From the NCBI RefSeq assembly GCF_030408735.1, contig NZ_CP047204.1, forward strand, positions 2,666,001 to 2,730,000: a stretch of DNA of 64,000 nt. The letters run 5' to 3'. The DNA comes from Corynebacterium faecale (lineage in GTDB: Bacteria > Actinomycetota > Actinomycetes > Mycobacteriales > Mycobacteriaceae). A program made the translations under genes and the position numbers. Shown in pieces: positions 63,556-64,000 of the stretch (within the stretch, counting starts at the first letter, position 1; every line of letters starts with the position of its first letter). Below the pieces are notes generated by a model that was not told where the DNA came from, ran no database searches, and saw nothing but the letters and a program-made list of their open reading frames with translations.

Positions 63556-64000
63556 ATGTCTATTACTGATAATTCCAGAGAAGAACTGGGTGAACTGCCA
63601 GCCGGCCGTCCCCTCCAATCCGAATTCGATAATGATCTCGATTACCCACGCCTGGGTAGCGTGACCTTCCGCCGTGGCACCCTCACGGACAACCAGCAGA
63701 CGATGTGGAATGAGAAGTGGCCTGAACTGGGTCGCCTCCTGGGCGATGAGCTCATTGACATCGATGCCTGGTTCGGCCGCACCGGTGCCAGAACCATCGT
63801 GGAGATCGGTTCCGGCACCGGAACCTCCACCGCCGCGATGGCCCCGCTGGAGGCTGCTACCAACATCGTGGCCGTGGAACTGTACAAGCCGGGCCTGGCC
63901 AAACTCATGGGCTCCGTGGTGCGCGGCGGCATCGACAACATCCGCATGGTGCGTGGTGATGGCATCGAGGTGCTCAACCGCATGTTCGCTGATGAGTCAC
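63556..64000 (+). CDS. trmB: tRNA (guanine-46-N7)-methyltransferase, 5' part
   Basis: The first 148 codons are present; the gene runs off the right edge. It has the extended N-terminus [22 protein letters not shown] with [24 protein letters not shown], then motif [18 protein letters not shown], and [13 protein letters not shown]. TrmB has EIGFG(x)G here; the variant SGTG is seen. AGGA lies about a dozen bases before ATG 63556. This continues the pck-TDT-trmB order known from C. glutamicum. Confidence 0.88.
   Translation, partial: MSITDNSREELGELPAGRPLQSEFDNDLDYPRLGSVTFRRGTLTDNQQTMWNEKWPELGRLLGDELIDIDAWFGRTGARTIVEIGSGTGTSTAAMAPLEAATNIVAVELYKPGLAKLMGSVVRGGIDNIRMVRGDGIEVLNRMFADES

Overview
The window is chromosomal DNA of a Corynebacterium close to the C. 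glutamicum/C. efficiens group. The gene content supports this: an AftD-type arabinosyltransferase beside a DUF2613 gene and an LpqI-like glycosidase, PorA/DUF3068-type and other mycolata envelope genes, a GTP-dependent PEP carboxykinase, GTG/TTG starts, promoters that imply leaderless transcripts, and a perfect McbR operator before metQNI. Most of the window is GC-rich and densely coded. The exceptions are the first 9.8 kb and a few AT-rich gaps.

Layout. (1) 1-3.4 kb is a transposon graveyard: a cut-off YczE-type membrane gene, the tail of an ABC-2 permease, two IS3-family fragments, one decayed IS481-family element with long imperfect ends, and solo IS ends. (2) 3.4-9.4 kb is one very large, repeat-rich, collagen-like surface protein. 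(3) 9.9-13.7 kb is the methionine importer metQNI with a co-transcribed M20 peptidase. (4) 13.9-20.8 kb holds a cytochrome b561-like membrane protein with a Pro/Ala/Gly tail, an SPFH protein followed by a ribbon-helix-helix-like protein and tag, hmp, a DUF1707 protein and an F420-reductase-like enzyme. (5) 20.9-29.5 kb holds alaT, ugd, dcd, tRNA-Gly, a BCCT transporter, a PRISE-type reductase with a palindromic operator, and a short binding-protein-like lipoprotein coupled to a CDF cation transporter. (6) 29.5-36.6 kb is an envelope cluster: VanW protein, LpqI-type glycosidase, universal stress protein, DUF2613 and AftD. (7) 36.6-39.3 kb contains two near-identical EamA transporters in tandem. 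(8) 39.3-45.3 kb contains a 12-bp VNTR and the complete urease locus ureABC-EFGD. (9) 45.6-49.5 kb carries a GNAT enzyme and a FecBCDE-type metal/chelate ABC importer divergent from an ArsR-type sensor with a His-rich tail. (10) 49.6-57.2 kb encodes a LysM protein, acyltransferase 3, a PorA-like protein, a polytopic membrane protein, a GT4 glycosyltransferase, small membrane proteins and a methyltransferase. (11) 57.2-64 kb has a PRC-barrel/DUF2382 stress protein, pck, two unknown genes, a TDT transporter and the start of trmB.

How the genes work together. Sulfur uptake (metQNI under McbR), nitrogen scavenging (urease, with a possible metal importer nearby to supply nickel), amino-donor and gluconeogenic metabolism (alaT, pck), and arabinogalactan/envelope assembly are the main themes.

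The least explained signals are these: a 9-base motif, TCSATAAGC, found at least 17 times and favouring sites just after stop codons; the repeat architecture of the giant surface protein; paired palindromes before the SPFH operon; and mutually exclusive hairpins at 53.5 kb. All statements come from reading the sequence; no database search was run.
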